Source: JAQGHR01 sp031411935 (GTDB lineage Bacteria > Planctomycetota > Planctomycetia > Isosphaerales > Isosphaeraceae). Taken from it: a stretch of DNA of 6,225 nt. This document shows positions 1 through 6,134 of the stretch, one piece after another. Made by a program: the position numbers and the translations under genes. The notes beneath the pieces were generated by a model. The model was not told the DNA's origin, did not search any database, and saw nothing but the letters and a program-made list of their open reading frames with translations. The DNA lies in assembly GCA_031411935.1 (NCBI GenBank), contig JANOBY010000597.1, forward strand, positions 1-6,225, given 5' to 3'. Position 1 is the first letter of the stretch, and every line of letters begins with the position of its first letter.

Positions 1-997
1 TGTCGCGTAGCATCTCGATCCTCCTCGTGAGAGTACCTCGACTCGGCAGAAACGCGCGCGAGGGCCACCCCATCGCGCGCCGATCCTCGCCCAGCGCCAG
101 CCGGGCCAGGGTGTGCAGATACGGCCGGTTCCCCCCGGAGAGCTTCGCCCCCCAGGCGTCGGCCACCAGCTCCTGCTCCAGGCGGAACCGCCCGGCCATC
201 CAGTGCGCCAGCGGCTGGGGCCAGTTCACCGCGAGGCAAACCTGCGCCCAGATCCCCGCCGCGTAATCCCCCCGGCGCACGTGGGCGAGCTCGTGCGCCA
301 CGACCGCGAGCCGCTCGGCGCGGCCCCAGTCCCTCCAGGTCGCGGGCAACAGCAGCGCGGGTCGGATCCACCCCACGGTCGCCGGGGTGCCCACCTCGGT
401 CGACTCGTAGACGACGACCTCGCGGGCGATGTCCAGCTCGCCCCGGAGGGAGCGGACGAGCCCTTCCATCGCCTCATCGTCGATCCTCCGGGCGCGGGCC
501 ACGACCCGGCCCACGCCCCCCACGCCCAGGGCCAGGCGCAGGAGCATCCCCCCCACGCCCGCCACATACACCGCCGAGGCCCAGCCCGCCCACGACCACC
601 CCGCCCCGGGCGAGGCGTCCGGCCTGCGGATCGACCCGGCGAACGCCCGGGCGAAGCCCGAAGCCCACGAGTCGCCGTCGTCGCGCCCGGGCCTCGGGGC
701 CGCCGTCGCGGGCGAGGACCGAGGCGAGGGATCCGCGACCGCCTCGACCGAAGCCTCGGCCCGGGGCCCACCCGCGACGGAGGCCCGGCGCGGGGGCGCG
801 GCCCCGAGCTCCCACCGGGGCCAGGGGCTCATCGCCAGGGCGAGCACGCCCGCCATCGCGGTCAGGGTCGCGACCGCCGCATACGCACCTTCGAAGGGGC
901 CTTTACGCCGAAGGAGGACGTAAAGTAGCGTCCCGAGGAGACACAGCGCTGCGCCCCGGATCAGGGCGGGCAGGATCAGGAGGCCGAACTCGTTCAT
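1..997 (-). CDS. M56-family (BlaR1-like) membrane zinc metallopeptidase, C-terminus beyond the window
   Basis: This frame is open from the ATG at 997-995 to the left edge of the window, giving 332 residues with no stop, so the gene is truncated. Likely transmembrane segments lie at about residues 5-30, 38-57 and 137-163. A Pro/Ala/Arg-rich linker (about 58-136) separates the second and third. The zinc motif HELAH is at 235-239, and E-L-V-A-D at 276-280 probably supplies the third ligand (Glu276). The phrase T-R-R-I-E-M-L at 324-330 is also typical of M56 peptidases. In BlaR1/MecR1 this domain is cytoplasmic and, once an extracellular sensor is triggered, leads to inactivation of the BlaI/MecI repressor. 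The preceding gene here encodes such a repressor, with an ATGA overlap, which implies translational coupling. The sensor part would lie beyond position 1, so a beta-lactam ligand is not shown; many planctomycete M56 proteins probably sense something else. Family assignment is firm; the ligand is unknown. Confidence 0.9.
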   Translation of the reverse strand, partial: MNEFGLLILPALIRGAALCLLGTLLYVLLRRKGPFEGAYAAVATLTAMAGVLALAMSPWPRWELGAAPPRRASVAGGPRAEASVEAVADPSPRSSPATAAPRPGRDDGDSWASGFARAFAGSIRRPDASPGAGWSWAGWASAVYVAGVGGMLLRLALGVGGVGRVVARARRIDDEAMEGLVRSLRGELDIAREVVVYESTEVGTPATVGWIRPALLLPATWRDWGRAERLAVVAHELAHVRRGDYAAGIWAQVCLAVNWPQPLAHWMAGRFRLEQELVADAWGAKLSGGNRPYLHTLARLALGEDRRAMGWPSRAFLPSRGTLTRRIEMLRD

Positions 998-1383
998 GAT
1001 TGACCCTCCTCGTCGCGAAGGATCAGCTCGAGCAGGGCCCTCTCCTTGGCCGAGAGCCCCCGGTCCTCGATCAGGCGGAACAAAAGCCGCTCGCGGGACC
1101 CGCGGAAGACCCGCTCCACCACGTCGTCAAGCAGACGCCCCGAGACCTCCTCGTACGTCCTCGCCGGCTCGTAGCGGAACGGGCGGTCGTCGTTGAGTTG
1201 CGACAGGAACCCCTTGTCGGAGAGGATCCTGACCAGGGTGGCCACCGTGGTGTACGCCAGGTCGAGCCCGCCCTCCGCGAGCGCGTCGCGGACCTCGGCG
1301 GCGGTCATCGTCCCGCGCTCCCAGAACACGTGCATGATCTCCAGCTCACGCGCCGTGAGCTCCCCCGCGGGCGGTCGTGCCAT
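994..1383 (-). CDS. blaI: BlaI/MecI/CopY-family transcriptional repressor
   Basis: A 129-residue protein, the usual length for BlaI/MecI. Residues 8-72 form the winged helix: an opening 'LTARELEIMHVFW' segment, the recognition-helix region 'AYTTVATLVRILSDKG' (43-58) and a wing ending R-P-F-R-Y-E-P. Residues 78-125 are the helical dimerisation part (T-Y-E-E-V-S-G-R-L-L, then L-S-A-K-E-R-A-L-L-E-L). Members bind DNA as dimers and repress their own operon until the partner M56 peptidase is activated. The ATG at 1383 is preceded by a perfect AGGAGG (1393-1388) four bases upstream. The same frame stays open far upstream, but that is antisense to the kinase gene and lacks this start signal. By hand alignment, the Asn-Phe pair cleaved in staphylococcal BlaI corresponds to Arg103-Leu104 here, so inactivation may differ in detail. 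The symbol denotes the family; the target genes are not known. Confidence 0.95.
   Translation of the reverse strand: MARPPAGELTARELEIMHVFWERGTMTAAEVRDALAEGGLDLAYTTVATLVRILSDKGFLSQLNDDRPFRYEPARTYEEVSGRLLDDVVERVFRGSRERLLFRLIEDRGLSAKERALLELILRDEEGQS
1005..1011 (-). promoter_or_regulatory. Ribosome binding site for the M56 peptidase, inside the repressor gene
   Basis: On the minus strand GAGGAGG lies six bases before the peptidase ATG, within the Asp-Glu-Glu-Gly codons that end the repressor gene. It fixes the peptidase start at 997. Together with the ATGA stop/start overlap (997-994) it suggests the two proteins are made from one transcript in coupled amounts. Confidence 0.75.
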
Positions 1384-1396
1384 GGCCCCTCCTCTA

Positions 1397-1421
1397 AGAT
1401 TTGGTTCTCTAGATTTGGTTC
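1397..1421 (-). promoter_or_regulatory. Candidate repressor operator: two 11-bp direct repeats
   Basis: AGATTTGGTTC (plus-strand reading) occurs at 1397-1407 and again at 1411-1421, a 14-bp period with a CTCTAGA-type junction containing the palindrome TCTAGA. The pair sits just downstream of the predicted -10 of the repressor promoter, overlapping the expected transcription start, and ends directly before the Shine-Dalgarno. This is where a self-regulating repressor would act. The sequence does not match the TACA/TGTA dyad of staphylococcal bla/mec operators, so assigning it to this repressor is inference from position and repetition. Confidence 0.5.
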
Positions 1422-1422
1422 C

Positions 1423-1451
1423 ATCGTAAAGCCGCCCGGGCGGGCGGTCAA
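1423..1451 (-). promoter_or_regulatory. Sigma70-type promoter of the repressor-peptidase operon
   Basis: Reading the minus strand, TTGACC (1451-1446, 5 of 6 to consensus) and TACGAT (1428-1423, 4 of 6) are separated by exactly 17 bases. The spacer contains a perfect 12-bp palindrome, CCGCCCGGGCGG (1432-1443). Transcription would start near 1416, inside the direct repeats described separately. Confidence 0.55.
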
Positions 1452-1457
1452 GGGGTG

Positions 1458-1473
1458 TCCGAAATCTTTCGGA
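1458..1473. promoter_or_regulatory. Palindrome between the divergent promoters
   Basis: TCCGAAA-TC-TTTCGGA is a perfect inverted repeat with 7-bp arms and a 2-bp centre. It lies just upstream of the -35 of the leftward promoter and about 37 bp upstream of the -35 of the rightward one. A dimeric regulator bound here could affect both directions. No particular regulator is identified from the sequence. Confidence 0.4.
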
Positions 1474-1510
1474 TTCGCCCCTCCGTGCGGAGTGCCGGGG
1501 CGTCCCGCGG

Positions 1511-1539
1511 TTGAACATCTGGAGATAAGCCGCCATAAT
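1511..1539 (+). promoter_or_regulatory. Sigma70-type promoter of the hybrid sensor kinase gene
   Basis: TTGAAC (1511-1516) and CATAAT (1534-1539, 5 of 6 to consensus) are 17 bases apart, in a locally AT-richer stretch of an otherwise GC-rich region. Transcription would begin near 1546, leaving a leader of roughly 85-90 bases before the ATG at 1633. Confidence 0.5.
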
Positions 1540-1632
1540 GAAATGTTCGCGTGGTGGCACAGGGCGGCTTGACGGCTGGGGCGACGCCTTCCCGGTCGCG
1601 GGCGGAGGGAGTCCGAGAGGGGTCGCCGACCG

Positions 1633-4600
1633 ATGAGGACGCTTCTGCGGGACCGCGACCTGTCGCGGGGATACGGGGTCGCCCTGGCGGCCGTGGCGGT
1701 GGCCTTCGCGGCCACGCGGGGCACCTGGCCCCTGCTCCAGCCCACGCCGTGGGCCCTGTTCTTCGCGGCGGTCATGACCGCCGCGTGGTTCGGCGGATGG
1801 GGGCCGAGCCTGGCGGCCACGGCCCTCTCGGCGACGATCGGCGCGGTCTTCTTCTTCGCGCCTTACGGGACGCTGCACTTCAGCCGAGCGGCCTGGGTGG
1901 GCACGGCCGTGTTCGTGGCGGTGTCCGCGTTGATCTCGGTCCTCTCGGCGTCGAGGCGACGCGCGGTGCTCCTGGAGCGCCAGGAGCGGAGGCGGTTCCA
2001 GGCCACCGTGACCAGCATCGGCGACGCGGTCATCGCCACCGACGACCGGGGCCGGGTCGAGTTCATGAACCCGATCGCCGAGCACCTGACCGGCTGGCCC
2101 CTGGGCGAGGCCCGGGGTCGCGCACTCGACGAGGTCTTCCGGATCCTCAACGAATCCACGCGCGAGCCCACGCCCAGCCCGGTGCAGAAGGTCCTGGCCA
2201 CCGGACGGGTCCAGGGGCTGGCCAATCACACGATCCTGGTCTCCCGCGACGGGACCGAGAGGCCGATCGACGACAGCGCCTCGCCCATCCGCGACGACCG
2301 CAACCAGGTCACGGGCGTGGTCCTGGTCTTCCGCGACCTCACCGAGCGCCAGCGCGAGCATTTCCTGCTCGGGGAGCACAAGCAGGTGCTCGAGCTCATG
2401 GCGCGCGGGGCCCCCCTGGACGAGACCCTCGCGGCCCTGTGCCTCATGATCGAGGGGCAGTCCCTCGCCGGCATGAAGGCCTCGATCTTGCTCGCCGACG
2501 ACGAGGCGCAGAGGCTCCGGATCGGCGCGGCGCCCAGCCTGCCCGAGCCCTACAACCGCGCGATCGACGGCCAGGCCATCGGCCCCGACTGCGGCCCGTG
2601 CGCCTCGGCGTATCGTCGCGAGCCGGTGGTGGTGCCCGACATCGCCGCGGACCCGTCGTGGAGCGGGTTCGCCGAGCTCGCCCGCGAGCACCGGCTGGCG
2701 GCCTGCTGGTCCCGGCCCATCTTCGCCAGCGGGGGGGGGCTGCTCGGGACCTTCACCATGTACTACCCCTGCCCGAGGTCGCCCGAAGTCGAGGACATGC
2801 GATTCGTGGACCTGGTCACGCGCACGGCGTCGGTGGGCATCGAGTCCCGCAGGACCGAGCAGTCCCTGCGACGCGGCGAGGACCGATTCCGGTTCCTGGA
2901 CGCCCTGACCCAGGCCACCCGGGCCCTGGCCGACCCGGTCGCCATCATGGAGGCCACCACGAGGATGCTGGGCGAGCAACTGCACGCCACCCGGTGCGCC
3001 TACGCCGACATGGACGACGACGGCAACGGCTTCACGATCCGCAACGACTGGACCGACGGCGCCCCGAGCACCGTGGGCGTGTACACGCTCGACTTGTTCG
3101 GCCCGAAGGCCGTGGAACTCCTGACCGAGGGCCGCAAGCTGGTCATCCGCGACGTGGACGCCGAGCTGGAGCCGGGGGACGGGGCCGACACCTTCAACGC
3201 CATCGGCATCCGGGCCATCGTGTGCTGCCCGCTGGTCAAGGACGGGCGGCTGGCCGCGCTCATGGCGGTCCACCAGGCGGCGCCCCGCGACTGGACCGGC
3301 GACGAGGTCACGCTCATCGGCGAGGTCGTCGAGCGGTCGTGGGCGCACGTGGAGAGGATCCGCTCCGAGAGCACGCGCCGGGTGTCCGAGGCCCGCCGCA
3401 CCGACCAGCTCCGCCGCCTGACCGAGGCCGCCGCCCGCATCAACTCGGCCCAGGACCTCCGCTCGGTCATCGGCGTGGTCACGCACGAGGCCCGGCAGCT
3501 CATCGGCGCGCACCAGGCCGAGTCGCGCGTGTATCCCAACGCCGAGTCGCCCGAGAGCGTGAACGCCGTGTCCAGCTCCGCGCGCACGCGGTCCATGAGG
3601 AGCATGCTCGCCCCCGAGCTCGCCCGCGCCGAGGAGATGGCCGCCTCGCAGAAGCGGGTGATCCGCATCGCCGCGGCCGAGCTCTCCACGCCCTCGCCGG
3701 TCAACGGCATCCTCTCCGCCCCGCTCGTGTCCCGCACCGGCCGGGAGCTCGGCGTGATCCAGATCGCCGACAAGGACGGCAGCGACTTCACCGAGGACGA
3801 CGAGACGATCCTCGTGCAGCTCTCGCACGTGGCCGCCGTGGCGATCGAGAACGCCGGCCTCTACGACGAGCTCCGCGACAACGACCAGCGCAAGGACGAG
3901 TTCCTCGCCATGCTCGCCCACGAGCTGCGAAACCCCCTGGCCGCGATCAGCAACGCCGTGACCCTCACCTCGCGAGGAGACGTGGGCGAGCACTTCGAGT
4001 GGGCCATGGACGTCATCAAGAGGCAGATGAAGCACCTGTCGCGGCTGATCGACGACCTGCTCGACGCCTCGCGCATCTCCTCGGGCAAGGTCGAGCTGCG
4101 CCGCGAGGTCGTGGAGATCACCCCCATCCTCCGCAGCGCCGCCGAGACCGTGAGGGCCCTGGTCGGCGAGCGCAAGCACGCCCTGGTGAGCGACCTGGGC
4201 GAGGGCGGACTGTGGGCCGACGTGGACCCCACGAGGCTCGAACAGGTGGTCGTCAACCTCTTGAACAACGCCGCCAAGTACAGCGAAAACGGAGGGCGGA
4301 TCGAGTACTCGGCGCGCCGGGTCGTCGGGCAGATCGAGATCCGCGTGAAGGACGCCGGGGTGGGGATCGCGCCCGAGAACCTGCCCCAGATGTTCGACCT
4401 GTTCGTGCAGGGCAACCGCTCGCTGGCGAGGTCCGAGGGGGGCCTGGGCATCGGCCTGACCGTGGTCAAGAAGCTCGCCGAGCTGCACGGGGGGAGCGTG
4501 AAGGCCGAGAGCGAGGGCCCCGGCCGGGGGAGCACCTTCACCGTCCTTCTGCCCGCCGCGAGCCCGGCAACGGCGCCCCCGATGGAGCCCGCCCGCACGC

Positions 4601-4989
4601 CCGCGCCCCCTCCGCGATCGGCGAGGATCCTCGTGGTGGACGACAACGAGGACATGGCCCGCGGGATGTCCCGGCTCCTGAAGATCCTGGGCCACGACGT
4701 GAGGACCGCCTACGACGGGATCTCGGCCCTGGAGGCCGCCCGCGAGCACCGGCCCGACTTCGTCCTGCTCGACATCGGCCTGCCCGGCATGGACGGATAC
4801 GAGGTCGCCTCCCGCCTCCGCCGCGAGGAGGGAAGCGCCAGGGCCGTGATCGTGGCCGTGTCGGGCTACGGCAAGGACGAGGACCGCCGCCGAACGAGAG
4901 ACGCCGGGTTCGACCACCACCTGATCAAGCCCGTGGACCACGACGCCCTGTTCAAGCTCCTGACCGGCCCGAGCCCCACCTTACGCTAG
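1633..4989 (+). CDS. Membrane hybrid sensor histidine kinase (DUF4118-like / PAS / 3x GAF / HisKA / HATPase_c / REC)
   Basis: An 1118-residue protein. Four hydrophobic segments (about 12-28, 36-53, 57-76, 88-106), with F-G-G-W-G-P between the second and third, resemble the KdpD-type DUF4118 membrane domain. A PAS domain follows (about 117-237). GAF1 (about 247-410) has Cys320, Cys323 and Cys358 in C-G-P-C and A-C-W-S contexts typical of one GAF subfamily. GAF2 (about 417-577) resembles phytochrome GAFs (C-C-P-L-V at 531-535, V-H-Q at 546-548). GAF3 spans about 590-748. HisKA carries His763 in A-H-E-L-R-N-P-L. HATPase_c has N875/N879 (N box), D907-x-G-x-G (G1), F921/F924 and G939-x-G941 (G2). 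The receiver has D1003/D1004, phospho-acceptor D1047, S1077 and K1099. All catalytic residues appear intact. It should autophosphorylate on His763 and pass phosphate to Asp1047. It has no DNA-binding output, so a further phosphotransfer partner is expected. The start is supported by AGAGGGG at 1616-1622. Ligand unknown. Confidence 0.95.
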   Translation: MRTLLRDRDLSRGYGVALAAVAVAFAATRGTWPLLQPTPWALFFAAVMTAAWFGGWGPSLAATALSATIGAVFFFAPYGTLHFSRAAWVGTAVFVAVSALISVLSASRRRAVLLERQERRRFQATVTSIGDAVIATDDRGRVEFMNPIAEHLTGWPLGEARGRALDEVFRILNESTREPTPSPVQKVLATGRVQGLANHTILVSRDGTERPIDDSASPIRDDRNQVTGVVLVFRDLTERQREHFLLGEHKQVLELMARGAPLDETLAALCLMIEGQSLAGMKASILLADDEAQRLRIGAAPSLPEPYNRAIDGQAIGPDCGPCASAYRREPVVVPDIAADPSWSGFAELAREHRLAACWSRPIFASGGGLLGTFTMYYPCPRSPEVEDMRFVDLVTRTASVGIESRRTEQSLRRGEDRFRFLDALTQATRALADPVAIMEATTRMLGEQLHATRCAYADMDDDGNGFTIRNDWTDGAPSTVGVYTLDLFGPKAVELLTEGRKLVIRDVDAELEPGDGADTFNAIGIRAIVCCPLVKDGRLAALMAVHQAAPRDWTGDEVTLIGEVVERSWAHVERIRSESTRRVSEARRTDQLRRLTEAAARINSAQDLRSVIGVVTHEARQLIGAHQAESRVYPNAESPESVNAVSSSARTRSMRSMLAPELARAEEMAASQKRVIRIAAAELSTPSPVNGILSAPLVSRTGRELGVIQIADKDGSDFTEDDETILVQLSHVAAVAIENAGLYDELRDNDQRKDEFLAMLAHELRNPLAAISNAVTLTSRGDVGEHFEWAMDVIKRQMKHLSRLIDDLLDASRISSGKVELRREVVEITPILRSAAETVRALVGERKHALVSDLGEGGLWADVDPTRLEQVVVNLLNNAAKYSENGGRIEYSARRVVGQIEIRVKDAGVGIAPENLPQMFDLFVQGNRSLARSEGGLGIGLTVVKKLAELHGGSVKAESEGPGRGSTFTVLLPAASPATAPPMEPARTPAPPPRSARILVVDDNEDMARGMSRLLKILGHDVRTAYDGISALEAAREHRPDFVLLDIGLPGMDGYEVASRLRREEGSARAVIVAVSGYGKDEDRRRTRDAGFDHHLIKPVDHDALFKLLTGPSPTLR

Positions 4990-5048
4990 AACGGCTCCCC
5001 CGCCCCAGGCATCGCGGTGAAGTCACGTGGAACTGGCGTCCCCGCCCG

Positions 5049-5207
5049 TCTGTATAGAGCAACTTTGTTCTGGGTCCGGCCCTTCCATCCGGGTGGCCCT
5101 GGTGGCTTGCCCACCAGTGATCCGGGAGGGGCCTAACGCCCTGGTGGAAAAGCCACCAGGGCCACCCGATCGAGTCGCCAGGCTCAAGACGAAATTTCCA
5201 TAGAGAA
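5049..5207. repeat. Long imperfect palindromic element (MITE- or REP-like)
   Basis: The core is a perfect 19-bp inverted repeat: 5090-5108 begins CGGGTGGCCCTGG, and its reverse complement is at 5150-5168. Each arm belongs to a smaller hairpin: CTGGTGG-cttgc-CCACCAG (5099-5117), and a 10-bp stem around AAAAG (5138-5147 with 5153-5162). Outward, the flanks remain roughly complementary by eye for about 40 bases each way (TATAGAGCAACTTTG near 5053 against CTATGGAAATTTCG read back from about 5203), so the whole unit is near 155-160 bp. No U-run follows, so it is not a classic terminator, although it lies downstream of the kinase gene and could protect or end that transcript. The outer boundaries are approximate, and no target-site duplication was identified. 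Confidence 0.65.
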
Positions 5208-5350
5208 GAGGGTTTATGCATGCGGGGACGCCTGCCCCACGTGGCAACCGCCCCGATCAACCGGGAATCGCTGCAAGCTCCGCCCTCAGAACGAGGGAGC
5301 GAGGAAATCGCCCCGCGCCCGCCCCCGTCAGCTCACAACCTTCCTCCCCA

Positions 5351-5411
5351 GTGGGCCGGGCGCCCCTGCCCGCCAGAACCCAACCCAGGCGGGCGGGGAC
5401 GCCCGGCCCAC
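5351..5411. repeat. 24-bp inverted repeat / GC-rich hairpin
   Basis: The left arm 5351-5374 begins GTGGGCCGGGCG. The right arm 5388-5411 ends CGCCCGGCCCAC. They are complementary at 22 of 24 positions around a 13-base loop. There is no U-run on either side. It looks like a dispersed intergenic repeat of the kind found in planctomycete genomes rather than a terminator, but copy number cannot be judged from one window. Confidence 0.6.
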
Positions 5412-5750
5412 CGACAGAATCGCCACGATCATGGCCTTCCCGTAGCAGACGGACAAGAAACAACGCCAAGCCGGCCGAGTCTCAAAAACGCCCGGATGCT
5501 GTTGGCGATTTCCGATCCAGGGCCAATAGCCTTGAGCCTTGAGAAGAAGGACGCATTGAATCTCGCGGCTCCCTCCCAATCAGATGAATTCGCCAACAGG
5601 ATCCGCTCGGTTTTGAGACGCTCGTAACATTCATAATTCAACCGTGACATATTTCGCGGTGGTGCGGGATCGCTGCAACGCGAGGGAAAGCCTCGCCTCG
5701 ATGTCACCAGCTGGTTGTCTGGACAACGCCGGCGACACCTGTCGGATATG
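5412..5750. other. Lower-GC gene-poor stretch with a possible decayed reading frame
   Basis: No convincing gene is seen here. GC content falls visibly, most clearly around 5500-5660, relative to the kinase gene. On the minus strand 5429-5650 could encode 73 residues that look protein-like (for example Y-E-C-Y-E-R-L-K-T-E-R-I-L-L). It has mixed third-position codon use, no clear ribosome binding site, and a frame that continues without a start signal into the downstream gene's antisense-free region, so it may be a relic. Two adjacent palindromes, ACCAGCTGGT (5706-5715) and GTTGTC-TG-GACAAC (5714-5727), lie just past the end of the minus-strand gene that stops at 5751. Together they could form a weak transcript end, but there is no U-run. 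Confidence 0.3.
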
Positions 5751-6134
5751 TCATGGGAGTGAGAGCGACAGCCGAAATCGACCATCAGGCCCGACCGTCC
5801 CGACGATACTGCCGTACCGCTTGGGGTCGCCCATAATTTGGACCCCCGACCTGATCGGTGTTTTGTCCGCCAGCGCACCCGCAACGGAGAAACGGGGATC
5901 TTCGCCACCGCGCAATGGCAACGTCGCCGACGAGCCGTCGGCCAGGTCGTCGATCACCACCCGTTCGCCCCGCAAGGTCACGGCCAGTAGAGGGATGGAC
6001 TGACCCGATCGGTTCACCACCCGGAGGCGAAGATCGGGACGGCGGGCGAGGACGGACCATCCGAGTAGAAGCGCGACTAGCGCCACGAGCAGCGTCAGCC
6101 CCCGCACCGTGAATCGGACTCGCGGCAGCCTCAT
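5751..6134 (-). CDS. Small single-pass membrane protein of unknown function
   Basis: A 127-residue protein. Its N-terminus (R-V-R-F-T-V-R-G-L) leads into one hydrophobic segment at about 11-31, then a basic R-R at the membrane edge. This 'RFTVRGL + membrane helix' opening is a style I associate with many small planctomycete proteins; it could be an anchor or an uncleaved signal. The remaining ~95 residues are rich in short alternating hydrophobic stretches (L-R-L-R-V-V, I-P-L-L-A-V-T-L, G-R-F-R-L-S-L-S-L) that suggest a small beta-rich domain, with no catalytic motif visible. The ATG at 6134 has GAGG (6146-6143) eight bases upstream. No partner gene adjoins it in the window: the kinase gene is on the other strand and about 760 bp away. 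I do not recognise the family. That it is a real gene is likely, from codon use and its membrane-protein opening. Confidence 0.75.
   Translation of the reverse strand: MRLPRVRFTVRGLTLLVALVALLLGWSVLARRPDLRLRVVNRSGQSIPLLAVTLRGERVVIDDLADGSSATLPLRGGEDPRFSVAGALADKTPIRSGVQIMGDPKRYGSIVGTVGPDGRFRLSLSLP

Noticed and set aside
226..771. Minus-strand frame of 181 residues within the M56 gene
   Set aside because: It is Arg/Gly/Pro-rich with no motif. The frame starting at 997 contains HELAH and the membrane segments and stays open to the edge.
113..928. Plus-strand frame of 271 residues opposite the M56 gene
   Set aside because: Low-complexity antisense shadow of the peptidase gene.
994..4941. A 1315-residue minus-strand protein ending in the BlaI domain
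   Set aside because: The part upstream of 1383 is antisense to a fully motif-intact kinase and is low-complexity His/Gly/Arg/Asp-rich sequence. The ATG at 1383 has a perfect AGGAGG and a promoter just upstream.
1551..5057. An 1168-codon plus-strand frame overlapping the kinase gene
   Set aside because: It is an Arg/Pro/Gly-rich shadow frame created by GC bias; the frame starting at 1633 carries all kinase motifs.
5138..5162. Hairpin with AAAAG loop as a rho-independent terminator of the kinase gene
   Set aside because: The stem is strong, but no run of T follows on either strand and it begins about 150 bp after the stop. It is better explained as part of the palindromic element.
5216..5627. 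Plus-strand frames of 108 and 135 residues in the intergenic region
   Set aside because: They run through the inverted repeat, are Pro/Arg-rich, and have no motif or good ribosome binding site.
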